Source of the DNA: Trichobilharzia szidati
Lineage: Eukaryota; Platyhelminthes; Trematoda; Strigeidida; Schistosomatidae
Assembly: GCA_944472155.2 (NCBI GenBank)
Contig: OX235277.1
Span: 40,564,758 to 40,628,757 of the forward strand
Length of the DNA: 64,000 nt
Direction of reading: 5' to 3'
Shown here: positions 52,625-63,480 of the stretch, piece after piece
How the letters are laid out: each line of letters opens with the position of its first letter
Numbering within the stretch: the first letter of the stretch is position 1
Translations under genes and position numbers: made by a program
Notes under the pieces: generated by a model
Told to the model about the DNA's origin: nothing
The model's input: only the letters and a program-made list of their open reading frames with translations
Databases searched by the model: none

Positions 52625-53304
52625 TAATAATAATAATGTACATTCAGGAATAATAATACGAGTGTTACTGATCAATCACAATCAGATGGGAAATAAGACA
52701 AGTGTTTCTATAGTCATAATAAGTAACTTGTTAGAATGTTATAATGTGATTTGAATTGAATATATTTTAAGATTATTTATTATCCTCCTCTGAAATGACT
52801 GGCGGTAATAGTATCTTCCATACATATCTCTGGTATTTGCGTTGAGTCACTTCTGTTGCATGTGTTGGGTGTAGACGTGATGAACCAGGATACAGTAATC
52901 AATCTCTCTCTCTGTCTCCACCTACCTATATTACTTCTTAGAGTTTGAACCCACTCCCACCCTATTGTGTAAATGTGTTTTTTCTAAATTACTTATCTTC
53001 TCGGGGTCAATCATTCTTACCTTAGCTAAATTCTTATGTTCCGACAATCTGACTACCCCCCCTCACCTCAGGTCATTGCAAGGTATTTTGTAAATTATAT
53101 TCTTTTGTTTAATTAGGTCCACCGCATCTTTTAGCCTACAGAACGTGTCTCTGAGAGAGTTTGTAGGTTTGAATGTCACCCCAATTGCTGCTTTATTGAG
53201 AATCCAATGTAGGGCCTCAGATGTCCCCTTTATACTTATATCACTACTGAAATTATAAATTGTACAAAACACAACACTAATATAAAACAAAAAACGACGC
53301 TTAC

Positions 53305-53510
53305 CTGTTTCTCCCAAAATTGTATATTCGCCTGAGCTAATTCATAGTCACGTTCACGTTCCTTCTTTTTATCACGATAACTTGCAGTTAAATTTTTAAG
53401 CCAACTGTCTGATAGATATGGGGATTCTCCACAACTTTCAAGCCATGCACGTACTTCTGAATCACTAGTATCTGGTGAGACAGCTGCTACTACAGTACGA
53501 TCATGTACAC
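53305..53510 (-). CDS. SENP1: SENP1-like SUMO protease, upstream exon
   Basis: 206-nt exon on the minus strand, entered from CTTCTAG and left at GTAAGC. After two bases of a codon it reads VHDRTVVAAVSPDTSDSEVR, WLESCGESPYLSDSWLKNLT, and DKKKERERDYELAQANIQFW followed by EKQ. Charged, probably helical; it lies before the linker exon at 47067 (joined in phase 0). It has no known catalytic role. No further exon upstream was found in the window. Confidence 0.75.
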
Positions 53511-53599
53511 CTAGAAGAGTTTAACAAAAAAAAAGTGGCAAATGGGAGTTGGAATGTAAATCTTTAGTAATAGGTGAAAATGTATTTTCCTATTTGGAA

Positions 53600-54437
53600 A
53601 TTGTAGTGAAATGTTATACAATAACCGATTGTATTTATTCTGAAGTGATGTGGTGTCCATCAGGGTGGGATGCTTACTATCTCTATTTCTGTCCAATTTT
53701 ATCATAGATGTACTAATGGAACTAACGCTAACTAACTTCAGTGACTCAGGGATCGACTTCTTTCCGGAGAATAATCTTGTTGACTTAGAATATGCAGATG
53801 ATATAGTTCTCCCTCCTAGGTGAAAACGCTGATAAAATGAAGAGTCTTCTGAAAACCTTGAGGAGCAGCAACCTTAGAATGTTTAGCATGCGATTCGCTC
53901 CTCTTGTCAAATGTAAGATGACGCTGCAAGACCGGACCCCACCGACTGCTAGTGTAAAGATTGGGAGTGAAGTCGTGGCTGAGCACGCTGACCACTTCAC
54001 TTATTTGGGAAGTAGCGTCAGGCAACGCCAACGAGTTGACCGCTAACGAAATCTCAAACACGGATAGAGAAGGCTCGTTTGCGAACTTGACAAGATATCC
54101 GGCTGGCTATCGACCAAAGGACGTGTGTACTTCTCAGCAGTTCGCCCCATCTTCCCTCCTTTTTGGCTGTGATTGAGACATGGCCATTGACAGTGGAAGA
54201 AATGGAAAGGCTAGCTAGCTGTCTTTGATTATAGGTGCCTACGTTCTATCTCCCGTGTTAGTTGGCAGGTGTAATAGGGTGAGTAATATTGGGTTGATTA
54301 GGTGTCGAGTGCTAGGTAAGGAAAGCAAGTTAATCAATGGACGAAGTTGTGAAGTTAGATCGATTGAGATGGCTTGGAAATGTGAAACGTATGACTGACT
54401 AGCCATCGTCTTCCTCGATGGAAAACATCAGCTGACA
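53600..54437 (+). pseudogene. RTE-B RT end and C-terminal domain, first part
   Basis: Reads RVGCLLSLFLSNFIIDVLME (motif B region), GIDFFPENNLVDLEYADDIV (motif C with both Asp), then MTLQDRTPPTASVKIGSEVV, HADHFTYLGSSV and a broken GHVLRMP-like part. It stops at about 54437, where a minus RTE-B copy is inserted. Frameshifts at 53820 and later. Confidence 0.85.
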
Positions 54438-54984
54438 TGGGATTATGTCTGTCTGTTTTCGACATGGAACTTTGCACCGATGTGCGGCAGTTCAGGTCAC
54501 CACACTCCATGTAGCACACAAAGCAAGAGAAGAAAGTAAAAGAAATGCATAATAGAGACAGTAAACAGAGGTGAGAGACAAAGGAATAGTAATAACGAAG
54601 AACAATATAGTTTCATTGGAAATCATAAGTCACAAGAAATGGATGCATCTGCGCCAGCCATTGAGAACGATTTTGAGCCATATCACCGATAATTGTTCCC
54701 AACCATTGGTTTTTACCATCCCGAGGACCCCAACCAGGAAATCTACATCTTCCTACGTGACTGGCTTAAACTAACTGTTGTAGATTTCATTGACTGGTGC
54801 CATGTTTTGGTTTGACCACCGCTAGCTCTTTTTCAGCCTGACCTTATGTCAGCTAACATTGCCCATCGTCGAAGAAGACGATGACTAGGCATACGTAACA
54901 CATGTTCTAACCATCTCAGTCGATGTAATTTCACAGTCTCGTCTATTAATTTCCCCTCCTTACCTAGCACTCGACGCTATCGGT
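54438..54984 (-). mobile_element. RTE-B copy inserted in RTE-B
   Basis: The plus strand has ATGTCTGTCTGTTTTCGACA, GCACACAAAGCAAGAGAAGA and CCCGAGGACCCCAACCAGGA, the reverse of the RTE-B 3' end and C-terminus (GSGWK to LGKEG region). The host copy resumes at 54985. Confidence 0.8.
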
Positions 54985-55200
54985 GGTCAAATCAAAACAT
55001 GGCAGCATCAGTCACTGAAATCCACAACAGTTATATTAAGCCAGCCACAAAAGGAGGCATAGACTTGCTAACTGGTTGGGGTCGTTGGGATGCCAAGAAC
55101 CAATGGTTGGAGACTATAGATGATATGTCTCATAATCCTTCTCAATGGAGAAGATACATTCACTCCTTATTATCCCCTGTATACGCTAAATCACTTCTTC
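54985..55200 (+). mobile_element. RTE-B C-terminus, part after the insertion
   Basis: Resumes with TCGGTGGTCAAATCAAAACA and encodes NQWLETIDDMSHNPSQWRRY, then a 3' region that breaks off near 55200. Confidence 0.75.
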
Positions 55201-55214
55201 ACGATATTATTCTT

Positions 55215-55685
55215 TCACTCTCGTCCATTCAGGGTGTTAGATATTCTCTTCAGTAGGATGTCGGGTAGAAGGTTGCCTTTGAACGCCACATTCAAGTACA
55301 GCATCTTCTTTGGCACAAAGATAGGGTGTTACTGGTTGCTTTTTGGGCTTTATGTGTTTAACTATAAAGCGTGACGGATAACCATTCTCAAGAAGTGCCT
55401 TCCTCAACAGACTGATCTCTTCTTCAACTGATTCGGAGCTGCAGATTCCTCAGCTTCTAGTTACAAGAGATAATATCAGGTTCCCCTTGTGATTAATGGG
55501 TACCCAAATGTGTAGGCTTGTCGGCTGGCGGTTCTACGTAGGCTTTCTATATACTGATCTGTTAAAAGTCCCATCAACATTCTTTGTTAGTCAAATATCC
55601 AGAAAAGAGCTTCTCTGTCCGGTTTATACTTCAAGTGTGAATTTGATGGCTGAGTGGATGGTGGCGGCTATTAACTGACCCTAAC
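55215..55685 (-). pseudogene. PLE-A RT fragment
   Basis: The minus strand shows, across frame changes, FTLEV, RSSFLDI, DGTFNRSVYRKPT-like, GYPSRFIVKHIKPKKQPVTP and PKKMLYLNVAFKGNLL, the region from the RT palm end to the linker. The endonuclease is missing. Confidence 0.75.
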
Positions 55686-55689
55686 TAAT

Positions 55690-56005
55690 TTTATCAAAAT
55701 TGTCAACTGGAGAGTCACTAATCTACTCCGGTCACCCAGTAGACAACCACGAGTACACTGAGGGAGTGGTAGAAACCGTCGAATGACATCGCACGCAATG
55801 CAGGTCATTGCTCGAGTGGAATCTAAATGAGATGCGACAAGTGGGTCATCAGTGTGAGGGTGACATGGAGGAGAACGTGTGGGGCGGAGGAGATGAGAGA
55901 TTACGGGCAATCGTGGATCCAGCTGAAGAGGACATCAGAAAATAGAAGAAAGTGGAAATGTGTTGTTGTTGTTGTTCCACTCGGAACCCAAGGGAATAAT
56001 AATAA
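55690..56005 (+). mobile_element. RTE-A chimeric fragment
   Basis: Begins with a piece of the endonuclease (GTCAACTGGAGAGTCACTAA, CAGTAGACAACCACGAGTAC). It jumps to the C-terminal domain (GTGACATGGAGGAGAACGTG) and ends ACTCGGAACCCAAGGGAATA with AATAAT. A large internal deletion. Confidence 0.8.
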
Positions 56006-56019
56006 TATCACATAATAAC

Positions 56020-56100
56020 TAATTTATCCTTGCCTGACAAACCCAATGTACACACACATACAAAAACAATTATATATAATTGTGATTGTACAGATCAGCG
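56020..56100 (+). repeat. PLE-A terminal repeat fragment
   Basis: GACAAACCCAATGTACACAC to ATTGTGATTGTACAGATCAG, as at 10620-10690. Continues into RTE-B. Confidence 0.6.
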
Positions 56101-57075
56101 ATTGTTCACAAGACTGCACGAGAAAATGCAGAGTCTTCTGAACACCTTGAGCCGCAATCTACGAATGTTTGGCATGTGATTCGCTCCCGCCAAATGTAAG
56201 ATGGCGTTACAGGACTGGACTACACTGACTCCTAGTTTAGAAATAGGGAGTGAAGTGGTAGAGCACGTTGACTGATTCACTTATTTGGGAAGTTGCATCA
56301 GCCTCAACGGATTGATCACTGACGAAATCTTAGCACGGATACAGAAGGCTAGTTTCGCATATGCCAGTTTATGCCGTCTCTGGCGTAGACATGATATCCG
56401 ACTATCGACCAAAGGGCGTGTGTACTGCTCATCAGTCAGCTCCGTCTTCCTTTATGGCTGTGAGACCTGGCCATTGAGAGGAGAAGACATAATAAGATAA
56501 GCTGTCTTTGATCATAGGTGCCTGCGTTCTATCGCCCTTGTGAATTGGTATAATAAGGTGAGCAATATTGAGGTTAGGCATCAGTCGAGTGCTAGGTAAG
56601 GCGGGGAAATCAACAGACGAGACTGTGAAATTACATCGACTGAGATGGCTAGGACATGTGTTACGTATGCCTAGTCATCGCCTTCCTCGACAACGGGCAA
56701 TGTTAGCTGATATAGAGTCAGGCTGGAAAAGAGCTAGCGGCGGTCAAACGAAAACATGGCACCAGTCAATGAAATCTACAACAGTTAGTTTAAGCCAGTC
56801 ACGTAGGAAGATGTAGATTTCCTGGTTGGGGTCCTCGGGACGGTAAAAACCAATGGTTGGGAACAATTATCGGTGATATGGCTCAAAATCGTTCTCAATG
56901 GCTGGTGCAGATGCATCCACTCCTTGTGACTTATGATTTCCAATGAAACTATATTGTTTATTGTGTATATTATGCATTTCTTCTACTATCTTCTATTGCT
57001 TTGTGTACTACATGGAGTGTGGCGACTTGAACTGTCGCACATCGGTGCAAAGTTCCAGGTCGAAAACAGACAGAC
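56101..57075 (+). mobile_element. RTE-B C-terminal domain and 3' end
   Basis: Reads GSCISLNGLITDEILARIQK, SSVSSVFLYGCETWPLRGED, KSTDETVKLHRLRWLGHVLR and RAMLADIESGWKRASGGQTK, then the family 3' region ending in ACAGACAGACAGATTG. Clear domain order with two or three frameshifts. RT motif C is not included. Confidence 0.85.
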
Positions 57076-57140
57076 AGATTGTACAGCTAAGTGTGAATGA
57101 ATTCCCAAAAAAGAAACTCTTAGCTGAACTGTTTTTGTCT
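57076..57140 (+). repeat. PLE-A terminal repeat fragment
   Basis: GATTGTACAGCTAAGTGTGA, GAATTCCCAAAAAAGAAACT and CTTAGCTGAACTG: the CAGC/GCTG and AGAAACTCTTA skeleton remains without GAAA. Confidence 0.55.
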
Positions 57141-57544
57141 TAAATTCGTGTCTGGATGAGTATATTTCATGAAACTATAGTATTGGTCAAATATGTTATA
57201 GATTTACTCAGTAGAAAAACAGCTGCCTGAGATACGTGTGTGTGCTGTATTCAGTGAAGGTTAAATATGACTACCACTAAAATCAATGTGCTTTTTTCTA
57301 AAAAATAGATCACGTGTTTGAAAACATAAGACCTTGCTTGTCATTGAAAACTTATACAAAAAGTCACTCAACTATATATATAATAAAGGCTAAGGGTGCT
57401 TAACGGCAATGTAAAAGAAAAAAGAAAAGACACCACCAGTGAAAATCCCACCATCATGAGTTTCCGAAGTTATACAAAAGAGCATTTACCAAGAAACTTA
57501 TAAAGCTGAATAGATTTTTTTAAATAGGTGAAAGTGAGAAGTGA
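57141..57544. other. No gene seen
   Basis: AT-rich sequence with an AAAAGAAAAAAG tract near 57415. Nothing supported. Confidence 0.5.
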
Positions 57545-58340
57545 TCTATTAGGTTATTATATTATTCATTGTTCCCCTGGGTTCCCAGTGGAGCATACGC
57601 CTACAACAATACATCTCTCCTTTCTTCTGTTTTCTGCTGTCCTCTTCATCTAGCCAGTTCCATGATTGCCCATAATCTCTCATCTCCTCCTCCAACTCAC
57701 ACGATCTCCTCCGTGTCACTCTCGCACTGATGACCCATTCGTCCCCGCTTCCCATTGGGATTCCACTCGAGCGCTGGCCTGCATTGTGCGTGATATCATT
57801 CGACGGCCTCCTCAGTGGCGTATGCCCGATCCATCTCCATATTCTTCTACATATATGTTGAGCGATCGGCTCTTGCTTGTTGGTTGGTTCCCAGAGTGTT
57901 TGGTTACTAATTCTTTCTGATCATTTGATCTTTAGAATGAACAGGGCAACTGCTGACAAAAGTCTGCAACCCGTTGGAAATCCTCTTCTTTACAAGTCAA
58001 GTTTCTGACCTGTATAGAAGGACCAACTTGACATTTTTGTTGAAAATGCAAATCTTGTTTCTTGTGATAGGTGTAGAAGATTTCCAAACTGGTTTTAGGT
58101 TGATGACGGAGTATCTTGCCTTTCCAATTCCCACTGGCTTTGACATCTTCATCCGTTCCCCCTGTGGTTGAGACGATGCTGGCTTGCTAGATGAGTGAAG
58201 GAAGTAACCTCTGTTAAACCTCTCTAGTTGATAGTGATTGGTGCTGGTTTTTCTTGTTGCAGTTCGTTGGTTATCTCCATCACCTCCATCTTCCCTAAGT
58301 TTACCTGCAGTCCTGTCTTCGCTGCCTGACTCTTCAGCCA
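57545..58340 (-). mobile_element. RTE-A 3' fragment
   Basis: The plus strand starts TTGTTCCCCTGGGTTCCCAG, the reverse of the 3' end. It runs through TCTCCTCCTCCAACTCACAC (equivalent to RRSCEEE) to GTTAAACCTCTCTAGTTGAT and GCAGTTCGTTGGTTATCTCC (equivalent to the KTEVMEITN region). Heavily frameshifted. Confidence 0.8.
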
Positions 58341-58464
58341 GTTCGTTTGATTTAGCTACTACTCACTGTTCACCTAATGGTTAATGGGATTCAAACTTGG
58401 CTCCATTTACACGCCTAAATTTTGGTAACCAGGTAGTAACCCCATTAATCAAAAAACAATGGAT

Positions 58465-58620
58465 GAAGATGTAGCTAATTGGCTTAAGCACCCGATTTCC
58501 AGCGCTAATGCATCTCAGGTTCGAATCTCATCCCAACTACTTCAGCTTGGACAAATGAGAAATATCGTAAGCCGCCTCACTGAATAAATACGGCTCTTTG
58601 TCGCAACATTTACCACTCGT
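58465..58620 (+). mobile_element. tRNA-derived SINE-4
   Basis: GTAGCTAATTGGCTTAAGC (A box) and CAGGTTCGAATCTC (B box), then ACTTCAGCTTGGACAAATGA. Related to 48426-48540. Confidence 0.65.
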
Positions 58621-58639
58621 TGCATAATTTCAACGCAGA

Positions 58640-59040
58640 TGACGGATAAGCTGCCGCCGAGTCTGGTCACCTCAATGTGCATTTATATAAATTTAACTAT
58701 TCATGTGGAGACAGTTACATAGGTAGAGTGACTCGGAAAGCCCACCGTCGCCTTCTACAGCATTGTCCAACGTGGTTAGGAAGAGGAGTTGTAAAGTCAG
58801 TTAGAAGTTCCATACTGGCACACCTAGTGGACACGGAACACCAGATTGATAAAAATAATCTAGCTTTTCAAGTTCTACACAAGGTTTCCCCACAACTTCC
58901 TAGGTTGGTACTCTTCGGTTGCTAAGCATTGCTGAGGCAATTGGCATAAAAAAGTTCTAACCCAATTTCTGCGTTCACAAAAAGTTTGTTCAATCTCTGT
59001 CCTTCCCCCCCCCACCGGGCCTTCGCTCCCAAACTAGAAT
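58640..59040 (+). pseudogene. PLE GIY-YIG endonuclease fragment
   Basis: The frame 58677-58925 reads HLYKFNYSCGDSYIGRVTRK, then CPTWLGRGVVKSVRSSILAH and TEHQIDKNNLAFQVLHKV; a stop follows, and then ISAFTKSLFNLCPS. The GIY-YIG core is kept. RT is absent and the 3' untranslated region runs to about 59250. Confidence 0.8.
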
Positions 59041-59269
59041 AGTTATCTCTCCCAATGACACCGGATAAATGTAAATACTATTATTATTATTATCGTATTT
59101 TTATTTGTAGTGCTGACTGTATTATTGATATCACGCTGTGCTCTGGCTGTACATTTTTATTTCAGTTTCAAATTTATCGTTATTATTATTATCTAATTGT
59201 TATGTGACAATAGTTATTGTGCCCTCTACCCCTCCTACTAGTATGCACATTCTGTCTATATAGTGGTGA

Positions 59270-59965
59270 CTGTATAGTCAGAATGAGAGTGGAAGACATG
59301 AAAAGCATGGCTAAGCTGTCTTTGATCATAGGTGCCTGCGTTCTATCACCCGTGTGAAGTGGTATAATAGGGTAAGTATTATTGAGGTTAGGCATCGGTC
59401 GAGTACTAGGTAAGGAGGGGAAATCAACAGACGAGACTGTGAAGTTACATCGATTGAGATGGTTAGGACATGTGTTACGTATGCCTAGCCATCGCCTTCC
59501 TCGACAATGGGCAATGTTAGCTGACATAGGGTCAGGTTGGAAAAGAGTTAGCCGGTGGTGGTCAAACCAAAACATGGCCTGATCAGTCAATGAAATCCAC
59601 AACAGTTAGTTTAAGCCAGCCAGCCACGTAGGATGGTGTCGATCTCCTGGTTGGGGTCCTAGGGATGGTAAAAACCAATGAAGGCTGGAAACAATTATCG
59701 GTGCTATGGCTCAAAATCGCTCTCAATGGCTGGCGCAGATGCATCCACTCCTTGTGACTCATAATACCCAATAAAACCATATAGTTCTTCGACATTACTA
59801 TTATTTTTGCCTCATATCTCTGTTTACTGTCTCTATTTTGCATTTCTTATTACTTTCTTCTCTTGCTTTGTGTGCTACAAGGAGGGAGAGTGGCGACTGG
59901 AACTACTGCACAGCGTTGCAAAGTTCTACGTTGAAACCAGTCAGTCATACAGTCACCATTACTTA
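59270..59965 (+). mobile_element. RTE-B C-terminal domain and 3' end
   Basis: Encodes RLGIGRVLGKEGKSTDETVK, LHRLRWLGHVLRMPSHRLPR and QWAMLADIGSGWKRVS, then the 3' region CTTGCTTTGTGTGCTACAAG. Very similar to 56560-57060. 5'-truncated. Confidence 0.85.
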
Positions 59966-60660
59966 TATAATATACATACACCTGAATGGATTTATCCTTG
60001 TTATGCCTATTAGCATTATCACCTCAATTGTTGTCCATTAATTCACATCCTTGAACTCTCACATCTTATACTGTATGAGTTACATTAATTTAAATGCCTA
60101 TTGTGGCATATGCTACTCATAAGGTTTATCAGTAGTATACAAACAGACATTAAACAACATAAAAACCATCAAATAGCAAGGAGGCAGATTTGATGTCAGA
60201 GAAAGCAGATGATACAGCCTTGCGAAAACACATAGGAGACGTGGAAGGAACACAAAGAAACGCATACAATAAGAAGGAAGGCCAGAAGTGGCACAACATG
60301 GAAGATCTATGCAAATGGTGCACTGAAGATAAGGTTTACATAATTTGGCTAAATAGAGATAACAAACTGGAAATACACATTTCTTTACCAAGTCTCTCGT
60401 CGTCTGCCTTTTCACTATGACTAATATTTCATTATGTGAGTGCAAGGTCTGATGAGAATTTACCGAAAATGTGTATTTGCCTGCTTAAATCGTGTTCTAT
60501 AAATATGATTCTCACAGCCCGGCACACCCAGGAAGTTCGAACTAACTAACTAACGATCTAGAAGACGTATTTCATCGATTTTATTCAGTTAAACATCATT
60601 CATTCTTAAACACTGACATTTACATCATACACTAATATATAACTAAGGTGAAGTAAAACA
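59966..60660. other. Unrecognised; 76-codon frame inside
   Basis: The plus frame 60190-60420 (EKADDTALRKHIGDVEGTQR, KWHNMEDLCKWCTEDKVYII) is charged and ends in a stop, but I recognise no family. Possibly an exon or a relic; no clear splice sites seen. Confidence 0.3.
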
Positions 60661-60900
60661 TGGGCCAGTGGATCGGTTCTCAGTGGCTTAACGGTCTACG
60701 AGCTCACTAGCCTTGTAACGAGAAGGTCCTGGGGGTTCGAACTCTGGTGAAGGGTGCGTACTGATGAAGAGTCCCAAACTAGGCTGACGAAACATCTGGC
60801 TGTCCAGTACTCCCTGGTGGTTTCCCAATGGTTCTATAACCGATGTCAATCAGCTCATGATGAAATCCTGTAACCAATCAATCAAATCCCTACAAACCAA
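60661..60900 (+). mobile_element. SINE-alpha, full copy with hammerhead-like block
   Basis: Head TCTCAGTGGCTTAACGGTCT, B box GGGGTTCGAACTC, ribozyme block 60755-60810 and tail to CCCTACAAACCAATACTT. CTGATGA (60761-60767) and GAAAC (60789-60793) are present, with helix III ACA/TGT. Compared with 22713 the sequence GTACTG-CCG-ATGA has lost CCG, so the CTGATGA here overlaps the helix I arm and the fold is weaker than it looks. Confidence 0.75.
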
Positions 60901-61190
60901 TACTTAAAACAGAAGAAAACTTCATATTGAAAGTAAACATCTTTACATTGATTAGTGGTTACTCTAGTCTCTAGTGTTTGTGTTGACTGAATTCTGCCAC
61001 CAAGTAGAGTTTGCGCCCCCCCCCCCGCCGGCCGGCTAGGTGGCTCATCATCTCTCAGTGCAGTCACTGTGAACTGATTTCATTTGGCTGGAGGTGGTTG
61101 GCAGGGAACACTGGACTCAGGTTTCGTGCATGTTGGCACTCGTCAGCAAAAAAATATATGCGACGAACATTATTTAAATCGGAGTAAGTT
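60901..61190 (-). mobile_element. SINE-2 fragment and C-rich tract
   Basis: At about 61030-61150 the plus strand resembles the reverse of SINE-2 (CTAGGTGGCTCATCATCTC, GGCTGGAGGTGGTTGGCAGG, TGTTGGCACTCGTCAG). A run of C lies at 61016-61025. Confidence 0.5.
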
Positions 61191-62060
61191 GATGGATAGT
61201 GCGATTAGCAGTGAAATTCAGCCCAGTTGCGTCAGCCAACACCAGCGGGCTGACTACCCACGAAATCTCAGCACGGATACAGAAGGCTAGTTCCGCATAT
61301 GCCAGTTTACGCTATCTCTAGAGTTAGCAGACGCGAAATCCAGCTTTCGAACAAAGGGCGTGTGCACTGCTCAGAAGTTCGCTCCGTCTTCCTTTATGCC
61401 TGTGAGACACGGCCATTGAGAGTGGAAGACATGAAAAGCCTAGCTAGCTGTCTTTGATCATAGGTGCCTGTGTTCTATCTCCCGTGTTAAGTGGTACAAT
61501 AGGGTGAGCAATATTGAGGCTAGGCGTCGAGTGCTAGGTAGTTGGGAGGGGAAATCAGTCGACGAGGCTGTGAAGTTACATGGATTGAGATGGTTAGGAC
61601 ATGTGTTACGTATGCAGGCCTAGCTATCGCTTGCCTCGACAGCGGGCAATGTTAGCTGACATAGGATCAGGTTGGAAAAGAACCAGTGGTGGGTAAACCA
61701 AAACATGGCACCAGTCAATGAAGTCCATAACAGTTAGTTTAAGCCAGCCAGCCAGCCACGTAGGAAGGTATAGACTTCCTGGTTGGGGTCCTCGGGATGG
61801 TAAAAAGCAATGAAAGCTTGAGACAATTGGTGATATGGCTCAAAATCGTTCTCAATGAATGGCGCACATGCATCCACTCCTTGTGACTTACAACTTTCAA
61901 TGAAACTATATTGTTCGTCGTTATTATTATTCATTTTGTCTCTATAACGCATTTCTTCTACTTTCTTCTCTTGCTTTGTGTGCTACATGGAGTTTGGCGA
62001 CTTGAACTTCTGCAGATTGGTGCAAAGTTCTATGTTGAAAACAGACAGACAGACAGGAAT
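61191..62060 (+). mobile_element. RTE-B C-terminal domain and 3' end
   Basis: Contains, in broken frames, the LTTHEISARIQKASSAYAS-like, RSVFLYACETRPLRVED, VSLHGLRWLGHVLRMQ-like and GSGWKRTSGG-like segments. The 3' region is TTGCTTTGTGTGCTACATGG, GGCGACTTGAACTTCTGCAG and ACAGACAGACAGACAGG. Confidence 0.8.
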
Positions 62061-62574
62061 CCAGCCAAAATGCGCAATTGGTCCCATATAGGTTCATTTA
62101 TCATCTGGATGTACCTGTAGTCTCCAGTAATTGAATGATAGTGGTCCGTTCCAACTGAGGCTCAAACCCAGTACCCAAAGTTTCAAACGCCACTAGGCCA
62201 CTTAAGAGGCCACAAGAGCGACCACCTCTTGTGCAACAGGGTATCAGTTATTATTTATCCCAGATTGGGCTTCCCTGTTGATTGAGTGAACGACCAAAGT
62301 ACTCCACCTTAGGTTGATATGTCGACTGCTTGTGCGATCTGACATGGCGATCTTTAGAAAGCTTGAGCTCACTAGACCTTATTATTGTTTTTTTTTTCCT
62401 TAAGAAGTTGTTGACGAAGCAAAGTAACTATTGAGCAGAACAAACAAAACAAACATTTTATAAAAGAAGCACGTACTAGTTATCTTATAAATGACAGGAT
62501 AATGCAAACTAAACCTCTCCACTTGTACACTGACTGGTTTCAGTAATAGAATTTTGTACAGAAGTACAGCAGTT
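62061..62574. other. Unrecognised repeat-like sequence
   Basis: The stretch 62280-62360 (AGTACTCCACCTTAGGTTGA, TATGTCGACTGCTTGTGCG) parallels 25460-25520 (AGTGCTCGGTTTCGGGTTGA, CATGTCGGCTTCTTGTGCAG), so it is an interspersed repeat of unknown type. No gene. Confidence 0.45.
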
Positions 62575-62935
62575 CGAGTTGTCACACTCTCTCCTCTACA
62601 TAGCACACAAAGCTAGAGACAAAAGAAAGGGGAAAAAGAGATTCAAGAGAACAATACTAAGCAGAAATGTGAGGGAGAAGGAATAGTAACGTGGTAAAAC
62701 GGGAGCGTTTAATGCATATGAGAGATGGCAAAGAGTGAATGTATATGCACCGTAATATTGAGAACGATTCTGATCCATATCGACAATATTCTCAGCTCAT
62801 TGAGATTATTAGCATCCTGAGGATCTCAACCAGGCAGTTGACACTTCCCTAGGTGACTCAAACCAACTGTCAAATATTTCATGAACTGATGAAATAAGGT
62901 TTTGGTTTTGCTAAGCATAACTCTTTTTCTCACTA
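62575..62935 (-). mobile_element. RTE-B 3' part, left of an RTE-A insertion
   Basis: The plus strand shows AGTTCGAGTTGTCACACTCT, TAGCACACAAAGCTAGAGAC and GATCTCAACCAGGCAGTTGA, the reverse of the RTE-B end. It stops in GCATAACTCTTTTTCT and resumes after the RTE-A at about 63480. Confidence 0.7.
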
Positions 62936-63480
62936 CTCAGGATGAAAAATAAGATCCGGATTTTCAACTCCAATGTGAAGTCAGTGCTACTTACTATACG
63001 TACAGATCACAGACTTGGCACCACGCCGCGTCACGACAGACACTTCGAACAACTTCGAACTACATACCTACCTGCATCATCAACTGTCTTCGCTTAATAC
63101 TACTCAAGATCAGACGACCGGCCAGAAAAGATCAGCAACAGGGAGGGATCTCTGTCAATGAGTGAACCAACCCAGCAGGAACCAGTTATGCAACAAAAAT
63201 GTAGGAAGAAATGAAGGTGGATTGGTGGCCATACTCTGAGGAAACAAACCATCAAGTGACATCACACGACAGGTCATCACTCGAGTGGAACCCGAATGGG
63301 AAGCGGTGAGTTGGTCGTCAGTGCGAGGGTGACATGGAGGAGGAGGTTATGCGAAGAGGAGATGGATGCATGTGGGAAGACGTGGAGCCAGGTGAAAACG
63401 TTGGTGGAGAACCGAACTCTATGGAGACGTGCGGCTGAAGCCCTATGTTCCTCTAGGAACTAAAGGAAATAATAATAATA
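62936..63480 (+). mobile_element. RTE-A 3' fragment inserted in RTE-B
   Basis: Starts in the KNKIRIFNSNVKSVLL segment, then WHHAAS-like, CIINCLRLILLKIR-like and RVTWRRRLCEEEMD-like parts, and ends CCTATGTTCCTCTAGGAACT with AATAATAATAA. Frames are broken. Confidence 0.8.

Larger units (their letters stand above)
48792..52632 (+). mobile_element. Full-length RTE-A LINE with 14-bp target-site duplications
   Basis: Flanked by ATAATGTACATTCA at 48778-48791 and 52633-52646. It has a 5' untranslated region of about 250 bases, an APE-type endonuclease, an RT, a C-terminal domain, the 3' end CCTATGTTCCACTAGGAACC and an AAT-repeat tail. Net length about 3.84 kb, of which 634 bases are a later insertion. 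The order of domains is that of RTE/other APE-type non-LTR elements. Frames are broken at about 49143, 49577, 50700 and 51832. Confidence 0.92.
48590..53290 (-). mobile_element. PLE-C copy split by the full-length RTE-A
   Basis: The right part (52647-53290) is the reverse of the PLE-C linker and 3' region (plus strand: TTTGTAGGTTTGAATGTCAC, GGTCAATCATTCTTACC). The left part (48590-48777) is its terminal repeat (GCTCATAATCACATCAAG read on minus as CTTGATGTGATTATGAG). The 3.84-kb RTE-A lies between, with ATAATGTACATTCA on both sides. The copy begins within about 70 bases of the SENP splice donor at 53304. Confidence 0.8.

Noticed and set aside
57400..57520. Possible 16-base micro-exon on the minus strand (between CAG and GTAAAT)
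   Set aside because: Micro-exons exist in schistosomes, but one splice-like pair of sites in AT-rich DNA is not evidence, and no phase or domain can be checked.
60190..60420. 76-codon charged frame as a possible host gene
   Set aside because: No splice sites, family motif or neighbouring exons could be supported; kept only as unrecognised sequence.
60755..60810. Fully canonical hammerhead in the 60.7-kb SINE-alpha
   Set aside because: CTGATGA and GAAAC are perfect, but alignment to 22713 shows a CCG deletion, so the CTGATGA uses bases of the helix I arm; listed only as hammerhead-like.
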